A stretch of DNA of 64,000 nt from Shewanella avicenniae. GTDB lineage: Bacteria; Pseudomonadota; Gammaproteobacteria; Enterobacterales; Shewanellaceae. Position numbers and translations under genes: made by a program. This document shows positions 18,401 to 29,692 of this stretch, in pieces. Numbering within the stretch: position 1 is the first letter of the stretch; each line of letters begins with the position of its first letter. The DNA is taken from assembly GCF_017354945.1 (NCBI RefSeq), contig NZ_CP071503.1, forward strand, positions 496,001-560,000, in the 5' to 3' direction. Below the pieces are notes generated by a model. That model searched no databases and was not told the DNA's origin. It saw only the letters and a list, made by a program, of their open reading frames with translations.

Positions 18401-19282
18401 ATGTTTAAAACCAGTATTGAGCAGTGGCAATTGTTAGCAGCGGTGGTCGAGCATGGCAGTATCGCCAGTGCGGCGGAGTCTCATTACCGCAGCCAACCAG
18501 CAGTGAGTTATCAGTTAACCCAGTTACAACAACGACTTGGAGTGGAACTGCTTGAACTGCGAGGGCGGCGATTAGTGCTGACCGAGGCAGGTAAAGCGTT
18601 GCTCGAACAAGCCAAATTGCTGTTAGATGGCTTTCAAGATTTGGAACTGCGTGCAGAGGCTATTCGACATGGTCGCAAGTTGGTGGTGACCTTAGTCGTG
18701 GATAGTATGTTTCCGCAGTCTTGGCTCTTTGCTGGGTTAAAGGCGTTTCATCAGCGATTTAGTCAAACACAGGTACACGTCAAAGAGTCGATTAAGGATG
18801 AAGGTGTGGTGCAGCTGCAGCAGCAACAAGGGGACTTATATCTTATTAGTTTGCCGCCAACAGCGGCAGTAGAGAAGCAGTTGGTGATGGATGTGCAGTT
18901 TGTGTGTGTGGCACATCGGGAGCATCCGCTGTTGCAGTTACCTGCGGAGCTGCGACGTTCACAGTTGGCCAGTTATCCCATGATTCAAATCGTTGATAAG
19001 CAGAGTCAGCAGCTGTTGAATCATCATCCATCAGCGCAAGAGTGTTGGTATTTTACCTCGATTGACGCGGCGATTGGTGCGGTAGTCAATCAACTGGGGT
19101 TCGGCTGGTTGCCGCAGCAACAGGTTGCTCCGCTGTTGGCTGATGGCACTTTAGCCAGCATTGGTGTCAACAGCCGTACCACGCAGCTGTATTTTGTGCG
19201 GGGTGAACATAGCCGTCATGATGACTCGGTTAAGGCATTGAGTGAGGCATTACTCGCGCAGATTCACTCAAACGGGCGTTAA
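18401..19282 (+). CDS. LysR-family transcriptional regulator
   Basis: 293 residues. N-terminal winged helix-turn-helix (about 5-62: QLLAAVVEHGSIASAAESHYRSQPAVSYQLTQLQQRLG), a linker helix, then the periplasmic-binding-like effector domain. Divergent from padC across 106 bp, the usual layout in which a LysR protein controls the facing gene and itself, so a phenolic acid is a plausible inducer (inference). The protein is glutamine-rich but otherwise ordinary. Confidence 0.92.
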   Translation: MFKTSIEQWQLLAAVVEHGSIASAAESHYRSQPAVSYQLTQLQQRLGVELLELRGRRLVLTEAGKALLEQAKLLLDGFQDLELRAEAIRHGRKLVVTLVVDSMFPQSWLFAGLKAFHQRFSQTQVHVKESIKDEGVVQLQQQQGDLYLISLPPTAAVEKQLVMDVQFVCVAHREHPLLQLPAELRRSQLASYPMIQIVDKQSQQLLNHHPSAQECWYFTSIDAAIGAVVNQLGFGWLPQQQVAPLLADGTLASIGVNSRTTQLYFVRGEHSRHDDSVKALSEALLAQIHSNGR

Positions 19283-19311
19283 AAGATTTAGCAGCGGAGT
19301 TGTGTAGTTAA

Positions 19312-19351
19312 AAAAATACCCTCATACGTATAAGACGTTGAGGGTATTTTT
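19312..19351. terminator. Bidirectional terminator between the LysR gene and rplI
   Basis: Stem AAAAATACCCTCA / TGAGGGTATTTTT with a 14-nt loop, giving a T-run on either strand. It ends both the plus-strand LysR gene and the minus-strand rpsF-rplI operon. Confidence 0.8.
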
Positions 19352-19394
19352 AAACCACCCTAGAGCGGTTTACGGTAAAAACTTAATTTAAAAA

Positions 19395-19847
19395 TTAAGC
19401 TTCAGCAACGATAGTTACTTTAACGATCGCGTTAACTTCACCGTGCAGTTGAACTTCAACTTCGAAGTCACCAGTGTTGCGCAGAGCGCCCAGTGGCAAA
19501 CGAACTTCTGATTTAGCCAATTCAACGCCAGCAGCAGTTACAGCATCAGCGATGTCACGAGTACCTACTGAACCGAACAGTTTGCCTTCATCACCAGCTT
19601 TAGAAGCGATAACAACAGCTTCCAGAGCAGAGATTTTAGCAGCACGTTCAGTAGCAGCAGCCAGCTCAGCAGCAACTTTAGCTTCCAGTTCAGCGCGACG
19701 AGCTTCGAAAACTTTTACGTTTTCAGCGTTAGCTACAACTGCTTTGCCTTGAGGCAGCAGGTAGTTACGAGCGTAGCCAGCTTTAACTGAAACTTGATCA
19801 CCCAGGTTGCCCAGGTTCGCAATTTTATCAAGCAGAATAACGTTCAT
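19395..19847 (-). CDS. rplI: 50S ribosomal protein L9
   Basis: 150 residues. Large-subunit protein with two globular domains joined by a long helix. N-terminal domain [30 protein letters not shown], alanine-rich helix about 45-80, and a C-terminal RNA-binding domain with [16 protein letters not shown]. The frame opens at TTG 19853, but AGAGGA lies 7 nt before ATG 19847, the conserved start. Last gene of rpsF-priB-rpsR-rplI. Confidence 0.98.
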   Translation of the reverse strand: MNVILLDKIANLGNLGDQVSVKAGYARNYLLPQGKAVVANAENVKVFEARRAELEAKVAAELAAATERAAKISALEAVVIASKAGDEGKLFGSVGTRDIADAVTAAGVELAKSEVRLPLGALRNTGDFEVEVQLHGEVNAIVKVTIVAEA

Positions 19848-19883
19848 TATCAATTCCTCTTAATTCAATGAATTCAGTGCCGA

Positions 19884-20123
<240 letters not shown>

Positions 20124-20429
20124 CTAATTTTTCAATTCGACATTTTCAGCGTGTAATACCAAGCGGTTCTGACCATTGCGGCTTTGCTGCAATGCGATAA
20201 ATCCTGAAACTTGTATATCCACACCTGCCTTCAGCTTGTCTGTTAAGCGTTCAAAACGCTCACCACTCAAAATCACTTGCATGACACAGTAAACAGGTCT
20301 TTGCATGTCCGCCTCTGTTTTCAGAGACTTATGCTCAAGTTGCAACACTGTGTGATGGATACCCGCTGGACTATCAAATCTTCGGCTACGAAGAATGCGC
20401 CCTGCTAGCACCAAATGATTGGTGGTCAC
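20124..20429 (-). CDS. priB: Primosomal replication protein N (PriB)
   Basis: 101 residues. A single OB-fold protein that bridges PriA and DnaT during replication restart. Opens TNHLVLAGRILRSRRFDSPAG and carries GIHHTVLQLEHKS, characteristic of PriB. Starts with GTG 20429, 8 bp after the rpsF stop. The placement between rpsF and rpsR is the standard gammaproteobacterial order. Confidence 0.95.
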   Translation of the reverse strand: MTTNHLVLAGRILRSRRFDSPAGIHHTVLQLEHKSLKTEADMQRPVYCVMQVILSGERFERLTDKLKAGVDIQVSGFIALQQSRNGQNRLVLHAENVELKN

Positions 20430-20437
20430 AGCAAAAC

Positions 20438-20842
20438 TTACTCGGCGATCTCTTCAGCTTGATCTTCGATAGCTTCTTCGGCAGCGCGGTCGCTAGCAGC
20501 AGCACGACGTGAATCACGTTCGTCTTTTGCTTTTGCCATTGGAGAAGCTTCAGTGATAGCAGCTTTAGTGCGCATAACCAGGTTACGCAACACAGCGTCG
20601 TTGAAGCGGAAAGCTGTTTCCAGCTCTTCGATAGACTCAGCAGTTGCTTCTACGTTCATCAGAACATAGTGAGCTTTGTGCAGGTCTTGGATAGGATATG
20701 CCAGTTGGCGACGGCCCCAGTCTTCCAGACGATGGATTTGACCACCCGCTTCGGTGATAACACCGGTATAGCGTTCGATCATACCTGGTACCTGTTCACT
20801 CTGATCAGGGTGAACCATAAATACGATTTCGTAATGACGCAT
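20438..20842 (-). CDS. rpsF: 30S ribosomal protein S6
   Basis: 134 residues. [25 protein letters not shown] and [20 protein letters not shown] are the S6 fold. The C-terminal tail is long and charged ([28 protein letters not shown]), like enterobacterial S6, whose tail is modified by added glutamates through RimK. First gene of the operon; the ATG is preceded by AAGGAG. Confidence 0.98.
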   Translation of the reverse strand: MRHYEIVFMVHPDQSEQVPGMIERYTGVITEAGGQIHRLEDWGRRQLAYPIQDLHKAHYVLMNVEATAESIEELETAFRFNDAVLRNLVMRTKAAITEASPMAKAKDERDSRRAAASDRAAEEAIEDQAEEIAE

Positions 20843-20933
20843 TTAGTGCTCCTTACGGTTTGTTAGCCTCGTATTGGCTCAGTCAGACCCGTAGAGGCAA
20901 GGAACGAATTAAAGTGACTGATTTAGGCGCGGA

Positions 20934-20962
20934 ATAGTACATAAAGGCGGCAGTAAACTCAA
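20934..20962 (-). promoter_or_regulatory. Candidate promoter of the rpsF operon
   Basis: On the minus strand: -35 TTGAGT (20957-20962), a 17-bp spacer and -10 TACTAT (20934-20939), followed by a GC-rich discriminator (TCCGCGCC), as expected for ribosomal promoters under ppGpp control. The leader to the rpsF ATG is roughly 85 nt and could hold an S6:S18 feedback site, which I could not define. Confidence 0.5.
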
Positions 20963-21024
20963 GCAATAACTTTGCCTTAGCCCACATGACAGGTATCATG
21001 TGGCGCAACCATGATGCAGTTAAC

Positions 21025-21786
21025 ATGAAGAAACTTGGAATAATGACAAAAAATCCATTTTGGGCACTGTTATCGCTGGTTTCGCTACCAGTGTTTGCCT
21101 TAGTGCCGCCTGATTACCATGAGCCGCAAAACAACTTACGCGCTGAAGTTGAAGCGGGTTTCCAACTCAACACAGGTAATACGGATTCCACCAGTTTCAA
21201 CGGAAGAACTAAGCTGGTATATGACGCAGCTAAGACCAAACAGGAAGGTACGGTAAAGGCCTATTACGCGGCAGATGACCAAGGCACAACTAACGAACGT
21301 TACGACTTAGAAATGCAGTCGAACTATAAGTTATCCAGAGGTTATATTCTGGCGAGTGGTAACTTTACTTGGGATAAGTTTGGTTCGTACACCAACAGGT
21401 ATACCTTTGTAAGTGGTTATGGTTTTGACATCGTCAGCACTGGCAGAACCAAGCTGAGTATCGAAGTTGGCCCCGGTTACCGATACAGCATGCCGCAGGA
21501 AACCGACGATGAGCCAAATCCCGAAGCCGATAGAGAGCCTATCTTGCGTACTAAAGCTAAGTTTGAACAGTTGATCCATGAATACACTACGTTCAACGCT
21601 GACTTAAGTACTGAAATCGGTGCGACCAACAACACGGTGATTTTGGATTTGAACTATAAGAATACGCTGTTTCAAGATTGGGCGTTTAAAGTGGGGTTCA
21701 AGATGGAATACAACCAAAACGTGGGTGAGGGCAGTGAACAAACTGATACCATCACCACCTTCAATCTGCTGTATACCTTTCAATAA
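21025..21786 (+). CDS. DUF481 outer-membrane beta-barrel protein
   Basis: 253 residues. Signal peptide (KNPFWALLSLVSLPVFA) then a repetitive beta-strand pattern with alternating aromatic residues ending in LLYTFQ, an outer-membrane C-terminal Phe signature preceding the last residue. DUF481 (YdiY-like, salt-induced outer membrane protein). The function in transport or stress is unknown. The frame opens at 20986, but the signal peptide favours ATG 21025; ATG 21043 (MTKNP) is also possible. It is divergent from rpsF and has its own terminator. Confidence 0.85.
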   Translation: MKKLGIMTKNPFWALLSLVSLPVFALVPPDYHEPQNNLRAEVEAGFQLNTGNTDSTSFNGRTKLVYDAAKTKQEGTVKAYYAADDQGTTNERYDLEMQSNYKLSRGYILASGNFTWDKFGSYTNRYTFVSGYGFDIVSTGRTKLSIEVGPGYRYSMPQETDDEPNPEADREPILRTKAKFEQLIHEYTTFNADLSTEIGATNNTVILDLNYKNTLFQDWAFKVGFKMEYNQNVGEGSEQTDTITTFNLLYTFQ

Positions 21787-21802
21787 ACACAATATTTAAA
21801 CG

Positions 21803-21833
21803 AAAAGGGATGGCAATTTGCCATCCCTTTTTG
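21803..21833. terminator. Bidirectional terminator between the DUF481 gene and rlmB
   Basis: Stem AAAGGGATGGCAA / TTGCCATCCCTTT around a minimal loop, with A and T runs on the two sides, between convergent genes. Confidence 0.85.
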
Positions 21834-21845
21834 ATTGAGCAATGG

Positions 21846-22586
21846 TTAACCCAAGCGTTGTCGCACCGCTTCAAACAAGCAGATGCCAGTCGCTACTGAT
21901 ACGTTGAGGCTTGATACAGAACCCGCCATAGGGATCGAGATTAAGGTATCGCAGCCTTCACGACTCAAACGTCGTAAACCTTTACCCTCAGCACCCATTG
22001 CAATAGCTAAAGGCCCTTTTAAGTCGGCTTGGTACAGGGTGCTGGTGGCTTCACCTGCTGTGCCGGCAATCCATACGCCGCGTTCTTGCAAACGCTTCAT
22101 GGTGCGTGCGAGGTTGGTCACTTGAAATAAAGGCACGGTTTCTGCGGCTCCACAGGCAACTTTGCTCACCACAGGTGTGATACCGACAGAGTTATCTTTC
22201 GGCACAATCAAACCATGGACACCTGCGGCATCAGCGTTTCGCAAACACGCACCGAGATTATGAGGATCAGTGACACCGTCCAAAATCAGCAGAAACGGCA
22301 CATCTGTCTTATCTAATAAGGCCTCTAAATCATTTTCGGTCAGCACTTTTGCAGGACGTACGCGCACAACCACCCCTTGATGTTGGCCACCTTCGGTTTT
22401 TTCATCCAAGGTTTTGCGCGATGCTTGCTGAGCGCGAACCCCAACCGATGCTGCTTTTTCTAGCAAAGGTTGTACGCGTTCATCAACACGGCCGCTGAGC
22501 AGCCACATCTCTAACACACGCTCTGGGGCATGGTCTAATAGCGAAGATACGGCGTGAATGCCGAAAACCAATTCCTGCTTTTTCAT
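21846..22586 (-). CDS. rlmB: 23S rRNA (guanosine-2'-O)-methyltransferase RlmB
   Basis: 246 residues. SPOUT-fold enzyme that methylates G2251 in the ribosomal P-loop. N-terminal substrate-binding domain ([17 protein letters not shown]), then the knot domain with [35 protein letters not shown] and [18 protein letters not shown]. An in-frame TTG at 22589 abuts the rnr stop; ATG 22586 is chosen. Immediately follows rnr, the usual order. Confidence 0.97.
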   Translation of the reverse strand: MKKQELVFGIHAVSSLLDHAPERVLEMWLLSGRVDERVQPLLEKAASVGVRAQQASRKTLDEKTEGGQHQGVVVRVRPAKVLTENDLEALLDKTDVPFLLILDGVTDPHNLGACLRNADAAGVHGLIVPKDNSVGITPVVSKVACGAAETVPLFQVTNLARTMKRLQERGVWIAGTAGEATSTLYQADLKGPLAIAMGAEGKGLRRLSREGCDTLISIPMAGSVSSLNVSVATGICLFEAVRQRLG

Positions 22587-22589
22587 CAA

Positions 22590-24977
22590 TTATTTCTTTC
22601 TCTTTGGACGTTTAACCGCTTTTGCTTTTGCGGGCTTATCTTGTTTCTCGGCTGACTTACGCCCGCCTTTATCACTCTTTTTCGCAACCCGACCTTTCTT
22701 GGCGCTCACCTTCGCACCTTCAAGGTTGACACGCTCTCTGGCGGTCAGTGGACGCTTTTTGCTGCCACCGCGTGAGCGATTACCTTGCTTTTCATCCACC
22801 ATCAACAGATCAATTTGGCGATCATCCAAATTTACTGCCGCCACTTTCACTGTAACGGCATCACCAATTTGGTAGGTTTTACCACTGTTTTCGCCAATCA
22901 GACGTTGCCGCGCGGGGTCAAACTGATAATAGTCGCTGCCCAAGGTTGAGATATGCACCAAACCATCGATAAACAGTGATTTTAGTCTAACGAATAGGCC
23001 AAAGCTGGTTACGGATGCCACGACGGCATCAAACACGTCGCCCACATGGTCTTGCATAAACTCACATTTAAGCCAATCAGACACATCGCGGGTGGCTTCG
23101 TCAGCGCGGCGCTCGGTATTGGAACACTCCTCACCCAGCAAATCCAGTTCTTCGAGCTGATAGTGATAGCCACCATCGTCGGTCCATTTGTTTTCGACAT
23201 CACCTGCATCTTTGGCCAGCAGATAACGGATCACACGGTGCAATACCAAGTCAGGATAACGGCGAATAGGCGAGGTAAAGTGTGCGTACTCTTCCAATGC
23301 CAAACCGAAGTGGCCTTCGTTATCTGGCGTGTACGTTGCTTGGCGCATCGAGCGCAGCAGCATCACTTGGATCAACTCGGCATCTGGGCGCTCACGCACT
23401 TGTTCGAGCAGTAATTGATAGTCGATCGGTTGTGGATCTAAGCCACCACCCAGCTGCAAGCCACGTTCACGCAGGAATTCCCGAAAGTTGGTCAGTTTTT
23501 GCTCTGATGGTGCTTCGTGAACCCTATAAAGTACTTCGCCTTTGTGTTTCTTAACGAACTTGGCCGCGGCTACGTTGGCCAGAATCATACATTCTTCAAT
23601 GATTTTATGTGCTTGGTTGCGTGTGCGCGGCACAATACGCTCAATCTTACGTTGGTCATTGAAGATAAACTGGGTTTCTTCGGTTTCAAAACCGATCGCA
23701 CCACGCTGATGGCGTTGCTCATCTAACGTTAGATACAGTTCTTGCAGCACTTGCAGATGTGGGTACAGCGCTTGGTATTCGGTTGGCACTTCACCTGTTT
23801 CGAGCATCGCCGCTACTTTGGTGTAGGTGAATCGCGCGTGAGAATGCATCACGGCAGGATAAAACTTGTAACCGGAAAGCTTGCCGCTGGCGGCGATGGT
23901 CATTTCTGCCACCATACACAAACGATCAACGCCCGGATTTAGTGAGCACAAGCCGTTAGAGAGTTTCTCTGGCAGCATTGGGATCACTTGCGACGGAAAG
24001 TACACCGAGTTGCCGCGCGCGCGCGCTTCTGAATCCAATGCTGATTGTGTACGTACATAATGGCTTACATCGGCAATGGCTACCCATAAACGCCAACCGC
24101 CGCCACGTTTACGCTCAGCATACACTGCATCGTCAAAGTCGCGTGCATCTTCGCCATCGATAGTGACTAATGGTAACTCGCGTAAATCGACTCGACCGAC
24201 TTTGTCTTCTTCCTGCACTTCATCAGGAATTTTTCGCAGCTTTTTCTCAATTAAGCTGGACCAAGTATGGGGTAGGTCATAATTGCGCAGTGCAATTTCG
24301 ATTTCCATCCCCGGCGCCATCTCTTTACCGAGTACTTCGGTAACTTTGCCGGCGGCTTTGACATAGCGACCGGGACGGCGGGTGAGCTCTACTACTACCA
24401 CGTCACCCGCGCGGGCGCCGTTTCTATCCGCAGTTTCAACCAGAATTTCTTGGGAGATGCGTTTATCATCAGCGACCACAAACCCCATACCGCTATCAAC
24501 GTAGAAGCGGCCAACTAATGGGGCTTTGCGTTCTTCTAACAAGCGCACAATGCGCGCTTCGCTTTTGCCTTTGCGTTCAACGCCGGCGCGTTGCGCTAAC
24601 ACGCGGTCGCCATGAAAATAGCGTTGCATATCGCCGTGGTGGATAAACAGATCTTCGCCGCCCTCATCCGGTTGGAAGAAGCCGTATCCGTCGCGGTGGC
24701 CGATAACGCTACCGGCGATTAAATCCATGCGTTCAGGCAAGCCATAACATTGGCCGCGGGTAAACACTAATTGGCCATCGCGTTCCATGGCACGCAGCCG
24801 ACGTCGCAGTGCTTCATACTGTTCTTCATCGTTGAGGCTGATGCCCAGTGCATGGGCGATGCTGTCGCGGTTTAGAGGGGATTGCTGAGACTGGAGGTAT
24901 TCCAGAATATATTCCCGGCTGGGAATAGGATTTTCGTATTTATCTTGTTCTCTCTCAAAATGAGGATCTTTAGTCAT
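22590..24977 (-). CDS. rnr: Ribonuclease R
   Basis: 795 residues. Processive 3'-5' exoribonuclease of the RNB family, able to degrade structured RNA and active in trans-translation. Order: N-terminal HTH-like domain (about 15-85), cold-shock domains ([20 protein letters not shown]), the RNB domain with [12 protein letters not shown], an S1 domain near 645-725 ([24 protein letters not shown]), and a lysine-rich tail ([20 protein letters not shown]). Lies 31 bp downstream of motX. Confidence 0.97.
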   Translation of the reverse strand: MTKDPHFEREQDKYENPIPSREYILEYLQSQQSPLNRDSIAHALGISLNDEEQYEALRRRLRAMERDGQLVFTRGQCYGLPERMDLIAGSVIGHRDGYGFFQPDEGGEDLFIHHGDMQRYFHGDRVLAQRAGVERKGKSEARIVRLLEERKAPLVGRFYVDSGMGFVVADDKRISQEILVETADRNGARAGDVVVVELTRRPGRYVKAAGKVTEVLGKEMAPGMEIEIALRNYDLPHTWSSLIEKKLRKIPDEVQEEDKVGRVDLRELPLVTIDGEDARDFDDAVYAERKRGGGWRLWVAIADVSHYVRTQSALDSEARARGNSVYFPSQVIPMLPEKLSNGLCSLNPGVDRLCMVAEMTIAASGKLSGYKFYPAVMHSHARFTYTKVAAMLETGEVPTEYQALYPHLQVLQELYLTLDEQRHQRGAIGFETEETQFIFNDQRKIERIVPRTRNQAHKIIEECMILANVAAAKFVKKHKGEVLYRVHEAPSEQKLTNFREFLRERGLQLGGGLDPQPIDYQLLLEQVRERPDAELIQVMLLRSMRQATYTPDNEGHFGLALEEYAHFTSPIRRYPDLVLHRVIRYLLAKDAGDVENKWTDDGGYHYQLEELDLLGEECSNTERRADEATRDVSDWLKCEFMQDHVGDVFDAVVASVTSFGLFVRLKSLFIDGLVHISTLGSDYYQFDPARQRLIGENSGKTYQIGDAVTVKVAAVNLDDRQIDLLMVDEKQGNRSRGGSKKRPLTARERVNLEGAKVSAKKGRVAKKSDKGGRKSAEKQDKPAKAKAVKRPKRKK

Positions 24978-25008
24978 TCATTATCCATTTCTATTTAGCC
25001 CTCAGCCA

Positions 25009-25629
25009 TTATTGATGTAACTGAGGTTGTTGTGCTCGTTTGACCTGGCTGTCGGGCATCAACTTTGCCAACTTTGCCAGTAATTTTTGGCTTTGCTGCT
25101 GTGTTTTTTCATCAGCAAAGGTTTGGTTATATAACCAATAATAGGCCAGCACATAATCTCTGGGTGTACCGTGCCCTTCGCTAAGTAATTTGACCAACAT
25201 CATCTGCGCAGCCAAGCTGCCACCAGACGCAGCAGGAAACACGTAATACACTGCTCGTTCAGGATCTTTGGTTAAAAACTTACCGTCATTATAGTATTGC
25301 GCGAGCTTAAGCATCGCTTCTGGGCTGCCTTGCTCAGCAGAGCGGCGTAACCATTCAATACCACGTTTGGGGTCTGCTTTGGTGCAAACTCCATAATTCA
25401 ACATTTCGCCCCACAAGTATTGATACAAAGGCTCTTTAAGGACACTTGCGTGGGCTTCAATGTCCTTAAGTAATTGGCAGTCATCTTGTTTGACGCGCTT
25501 AAGCTCGCTGCCTTGGCGGATGAGCTCTAACAACTCTTCTTGACTGTAAATGTCGACAGCTTTGATTTCAGCTCGCGCAGCAAGGGGCATGACACTTAGC
25601 AAGAGAAGAAGGGTAATCCGCAGCAACAT
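25009..25629 (-). CDS. motX: Sodium-driven flagellar motor protein MotX
   Basis: 206 residues. Signal peptide (LLRITLLLLLSVMPLAARA) then Sel1/TPR-like repeats (PLYQYLWGEMLNYGVCTKADPKRGIEWLRRSAEQGSPEAMLKLAQYY and two more). Length and the rnr-motX-purA position match MotX of Vibrio and Shewanella, a T-ring protein that with MotY holds the PomAB sodium stator around the polar flagellum. AGGTG precedes ATG 25629 at 6 nt; TTG 25644 is an alternative start. Rests on position plus Sel1 architecture, so a generic Sel1 protein is the alternative. Confidence 0.82.
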   Translation of the reverse strand: MLLRITLLLLLSVMPLAARAEIKAVDIYSQEELLELIRQGSELKRVKQDDCQLLKDIEAHASVLKEPLYQYLWGEMLNYGVCTKADPKRGIEWLRRSAEQGSPEAMLKLAQYYNDGKFLTKDPERAVYYVFPAASGGSLAAQMMLVKLLSEGHGTPRDYVLAYYWLYNQTFADEKTQQQSQKLLAKLAKLMPDSQVKRAQQPQLHQ

Positions 25630-25662
25630 TTCAGCACCTGTCAATCTGAGTTAGATACCAGT

Positions 25663-25689
25663 TAATCGGCAGTATAATGCAAATCTGAA
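25663..25689 (-). promoter_or_regulatory. Candidate sigma-28 (FliA) promoter of motX
   Basis: On the minus strand: TTCAGATT (25682-25689), an 11-bp spacer, then GCCGATTA (25663-25670). The flagellar consensus is TAAAGTTT-N11-GCCGATAA, so the -10 matches 7 of 8 and the -35 5 of 8 with ideal spacing. A start near 25655 gives a leader of about 26 nt. Late flagellar motor genes in Vibrio are FliA-dependent. Confidence 0.5.
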
Positions 25690-25722
25690 GTGACACATCA
25701 TGTTGCGCAATTGTCTTCCAAT

Positions 25723-25750
25723 AAAAAAGGCCGCTATTGCGGCCTTTTTT
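25723..25750 (-). terminator. Terminator of purA
   Basis: Stem AAAAAGGCCGC / GCGGCCTTTTT with a TATT loop, directly after the purA stop on the minus strand. It separates purA from motX. Confidence 0.85.
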
Positions 25751-25752
25751 GA

Positions 25753-27084
<1,332 letters not shown>

Positions 27085-27114
27085 CTAACAGATTTGAAAC
27101 GCTGGGGGTACGGT

Positions 27115-27303
27115 TTATGAAAAAATAATCAAAATAACTGCGCCGACCAGTGCTAATCCCGCACCTAGTCTTTGCAGTGTGGCTGCGGGTTGGCGTGCCA
27201 TTTCGGCTAAATATAGTTGCCACTTTTTTGGAAACAGTAGTGGTCCAATTCCTTCGACAATTAACACCAGTCCGAGTGCCAACATTAATACTTGTCCGTT
27301 CAT
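27115..27303 (-). CDS. DUF2065 small membrane protein (YjeT)
   Basis: 62 residues. Two hydrophobic segments (VLMLALGLVLIVEGIGPLLF and LGAGLALVGAVILIIF) separated by a charged loop with PKKWQLYLAEMARQP, the DUF2065/YjeT pattern. Function unknown. In E. coli it follows hflKC before purA; hflKC are absent here and the rpsI-rplM pair lies upstream instead. Confidence 0.88.
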   Translation of the reverse strand: MNGQVLMLALGLVLIVEGIGPLLFPKKWQLYLAEMARQPAATLQRLGAGLALVGAVILIIFS

Positions 27304-27330
27304 GTTGTCCCCCTAATAAGTTACCCAATA

Positions 27331-27356
27331 AAAAGCCCGGCATAAGCCGGGCTTTT
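27331..27356 (-). terminator. Terminator of the rplM-rpsI operon
   Basis: Stem AAAAGCCCGGC / GCCGGGCTTTT with an ATAA loop, 18 bp after the rpsI stop. Confidence 0.85.
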
Positions 27357-27374
27357 GGAAATAGCCTTGTGCGA

Positions 27375-27767
27375 TTAACGCTTAGAGAATTGTGGTTTAC
27401 GACGTGCTTTACGCAGACCCACTTTCTTACGTTCAACCTGACGAGCATCGCGGGTTACGAAACCAGCAGCACGCAGAGTAGGACGCAGAGTTTCATCAAG
27501 TTCCATCAATGCACGAGTAATACCGTGACGGATTGCACCAGCTTGACCAGTGATACCACCACCTTTAACAGTGACATAGATGTCCAATTTTTCAGTCATT
27601 TCAACCAGTTCAAGCGGTTGACGAACTACCATGCGAGCAGTTTCACGACCAAAATAAACATCCAGAGGACGCTTGTTAACTACGATATTACCACTACCTG
27701 CTTTGGCAAATACGCGGGCAGTTGAAGTTTTGCGACGGCCAGTGCCGTAGTACTGAGTTGCAGCCAT
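27375..27767 (-). CDS. rpsI: 30S ribosomal protein S9
   Basis: 130 residues. [15 protein letters not shown] near the start, [15 protein letters not shown] in the middle, and the basic C-terminal tail ending KPQFSKR that reaches the P-site tRNA. Lies 14 bp after rplM; the two are the usual co-transcribed pair. Confidence 0.98.
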   Translation of the reverse strand: MAATQYYGTGRRKTSTARVFAKAGSGNIVVNKRPLDVYFGRETARMVVRQPLELVEMTEKLDIYVTVKGGGITGQAGAIRHGITRALMELDETLRPTLRAAGFVTRDARQVERKKVGLRKARRKPQFSKR

Positions 27768-27781
27768 TTGCTTAATCCCGT

Positions 27782-28210
27782 TTAGATATCAAGAACTTGA
27801 GGTTGTTGTGCAGCGTGGTTGTGCTCTGCGCCTGCGTAAACTTTCAGTTTACGGTACATAGCGCGACCCAATGGGCCTTTTGGCAGCATACCTTTAACTG
27901 CTTTCTCGATGATCATCTCTGGTTTGTGCGCTTGCAGTTTTTCAAAGCTGATCTGCTTGATTCCACCTGGGAAGCCTGAATGCGAGTAGTATTGTTTACC
28001 AAAGGCTTTGTTACCTGTTACAGTCACTTTCTCAGCATTGATAACGATGATGTAATCACCGGTATCTACGTGAGGAGTGTACTCAGGCTTGTGTTTACCA
28101 CGGAGACGCAAAGCGATTTCAGTGGCGATACGACCCAAAGTCTTACCTTCAGCATCAACAACATACCAGTCGCGAGCTACAGTTTCTGGCTTGGCAGTAA
28201 AAGTCTTCAT
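27782..28210 (-). CDS. rplM: 50S ribosomal protein L13
   Basis: 142 residues. [29 protein letters not shown] and the [18 protein letters not shown] and [20 protein letters not shown] segments are diagnostic L13. First gene of rplM-rpsI with an unusually long leader of about 130 nt. Confidence 0.98.
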   Translation of the reverse strand: MKTFTAKPETVARDWYVVDAEGKTLGRIATEIALRLRGKHKPEYTPHVDTGDYIIVINAEKVTVTGNKAFGKQYYSHSGFPGGIKQISFEKLQAHKPEMIIEKAVKGMLPKGPLGRAMYRKLKVYAGAEHNHAAQQPQVLDI

Positions 28211-28243
28211 TATTACAAAAACCCAAAGTTAAATTCTGTCACA

Positions 28244-28266
28244 TGTTGAATCGACATGACTCAACA
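28244..28266 (-). promoter_or_regulatory. Leader hairpin before rplM
   Basis: On the minus strand TGTTGAGTC and GATTCAACA form a 9-bp stem (one G-U pair) with the loop ATGTC, about 35-55 nt before the rplM start. L13 autoregulates its operon through a leader in other bacteria, so this could be the binding site. Confidence 0.4.
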
Positions 28267-28350
28267 ATACACGCCTTCCATATACCCCTTCGAATATATT
28301 TTGGCATTAAATCCGCCCATCACGGACGGAGTAACGTGGGCAGGGCGTGG

Positions 28351-28356
28351 ATTATA
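28351..28356 (-). promoter_or_regulatory. -10 element of the rplM operon
   Basis: A perfect TATAAT on the minus strand followed by a GC-rich discriminator (CCACGCCC), typical of stringently controlled ribosomal promoters. The -35 is weak. It predicts a leader of about 130 nt. Confidence 0.5.
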
Positions 28357-28417
28357 GACAAAGCTGAGTTAAAAATCACCTGCTTTTTTGTCGAAAATCC
28401 AGTAATTGCGGCGATTT

Positions 28418-29524
28418 TTAAAACGCTTCAGCAGGGAGATGTTCAAGGGCTAAATATTCCCGAGATTGCATCTCAATTAAACGTGAACGGCAGCGGCGAA
28501 ATTCGAAGCTAAGTAGGCCTTCAGTATAGATTTGTTCCAGCGGAATTGCGGCGGAAACGATCAGTTTTACCCGGCGTTCATAAAATTCGTCAACCAGCGC
28601 TAGAAAACGTCGTGCGATGTCATCACCGGTTTGTTGTGCGCCCATTTGCTCGACATTTTGCAGCAGTACGGTGTGGTAGGCCATGGCGATTTCCATGTAG
28701 TCGATTTGGCTACGTGGGCCGTCGCACACGGCACGGAAATCGAGCCATAACACACCATTTGCGTGCTTAACGGTTTGGATATCGCGTCCATCAATATTGA
28801 GCGCTGCAGTCACGACGTCAGCACCGCTGGTAAGCTGCTCAAAATAAAGCGCCAAGTTACATTGGGCCGTGTCATCTAACGGATGATGATAGATCTCGGC
28901 TTGCTCTAATGTACGCAGGCGATAGTCGATGCCCGAATCTACGTTCAGTACTTGGCAATGGTGGTTGATTTGCTCAATGGCAGGTAAGAAACGGGCGCGT
29001 TGCAGACCATTGCGATAAAGTTCATCAGGAATAATATTCGAGGTTGCGACGAGCGCGACACCTTCAGCAAATAAGGCAGTGAAGAGGGTGCCGAGTAACA
29101 TGGCATCGGTAATATCGGAAACAAAAAATTCGTCAAAGCAGATAACCCGATACTGCTTCGCCATTCGTTTAGCGATGAACAGCAGCGGATCTTGGGTACC
29201 TTTTAGATCATTCAGCTCGCGGTGAATCCGCAGCATAAAATGGTGGAAGTGTGCCCGCAGTTTTTGATCACTTGGCAATGACTCAAAAAATAGATCCATT
29301 AAATAAGTCTTACCGCGACCAACACCGCCCCAAAGATAGAGCCCTTTTACCTGTGGTACTGAGTTTTTAACAAAAAAACGTTTTAGTCCGGTTACTGGCG
29401 GTTGCTGCAGTTCGTCATAAACACGCTGTAAGGCTTTTACTGCCTGCTCTTGGGCGGCATCAAAACTGAAGCCTTCTTTATTGAGGTCTTGTTGGTAGCG
29501 TTGCCAAGGAGTTGTTACTGCCAC
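28418..29524 (-). CDS. zapE: Cell-division AFG1-like ATPase ZapE
   Basis: 368 residues. AFG1/ZapE-family P-loop ATPase that modulates FtsZ-ring constriction. Walker A LWGGVGRGKTYLMD (about 62-75), Walker B VICFDEFFVSD, and sensor-like ATSNIIPDELYRNGLQR. Upstream of rplM in the same orientation, as in enterics (yhcM-rplM), with a separate rplM promoter between. Confidence 0.95.
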   Translation of the reverse strand: MAVTTPWQRYQQDLNKEGFSFDAAQEQAVKALQRVYDELQQPPVTGLKRFFVKNSVPQVKGLYLWGGVGRGKTYLMDLFFESLPSDQKLRAHFHHFMLRIHRELNDLKGTQDPLLFIAKRMAKQYRVICFDEFFVSDITDAMLLGTLFTALFAEGVALVATSNIIPDELYRNGLQRARFLPAIEQINHHCQVLNVDSGIDYRLRTLEQAEIYHHPLDDTAQCNLALYFEQLTSGADVVTAALNIDGRDIQTVKHANGVLWLDFRAVCDGPRSQIDYMEIAMAYHTVLLQNVEQMGAQQTGDDIARRFLALVDEFYERRVKLIVSAAIPLEQIYTEGLLSFEFRRCRSRLIEMQSREYLALEHLPAEAF

Positions 29525-29692
29525 TTGAAATGTTCTCGTTAAGCCTTATTTGACAAGGTGATGAAGATCAAATTTTGCTTGATGTTAGCACGCCAACTGC
29601 AACACGCCTACTGGCCAACAGTAGTAACTAACAGGCGATGTTTTACCCTCGCATTTCGGTTCAGTTGGATTAATTAATCTTTGTTAATGGCA

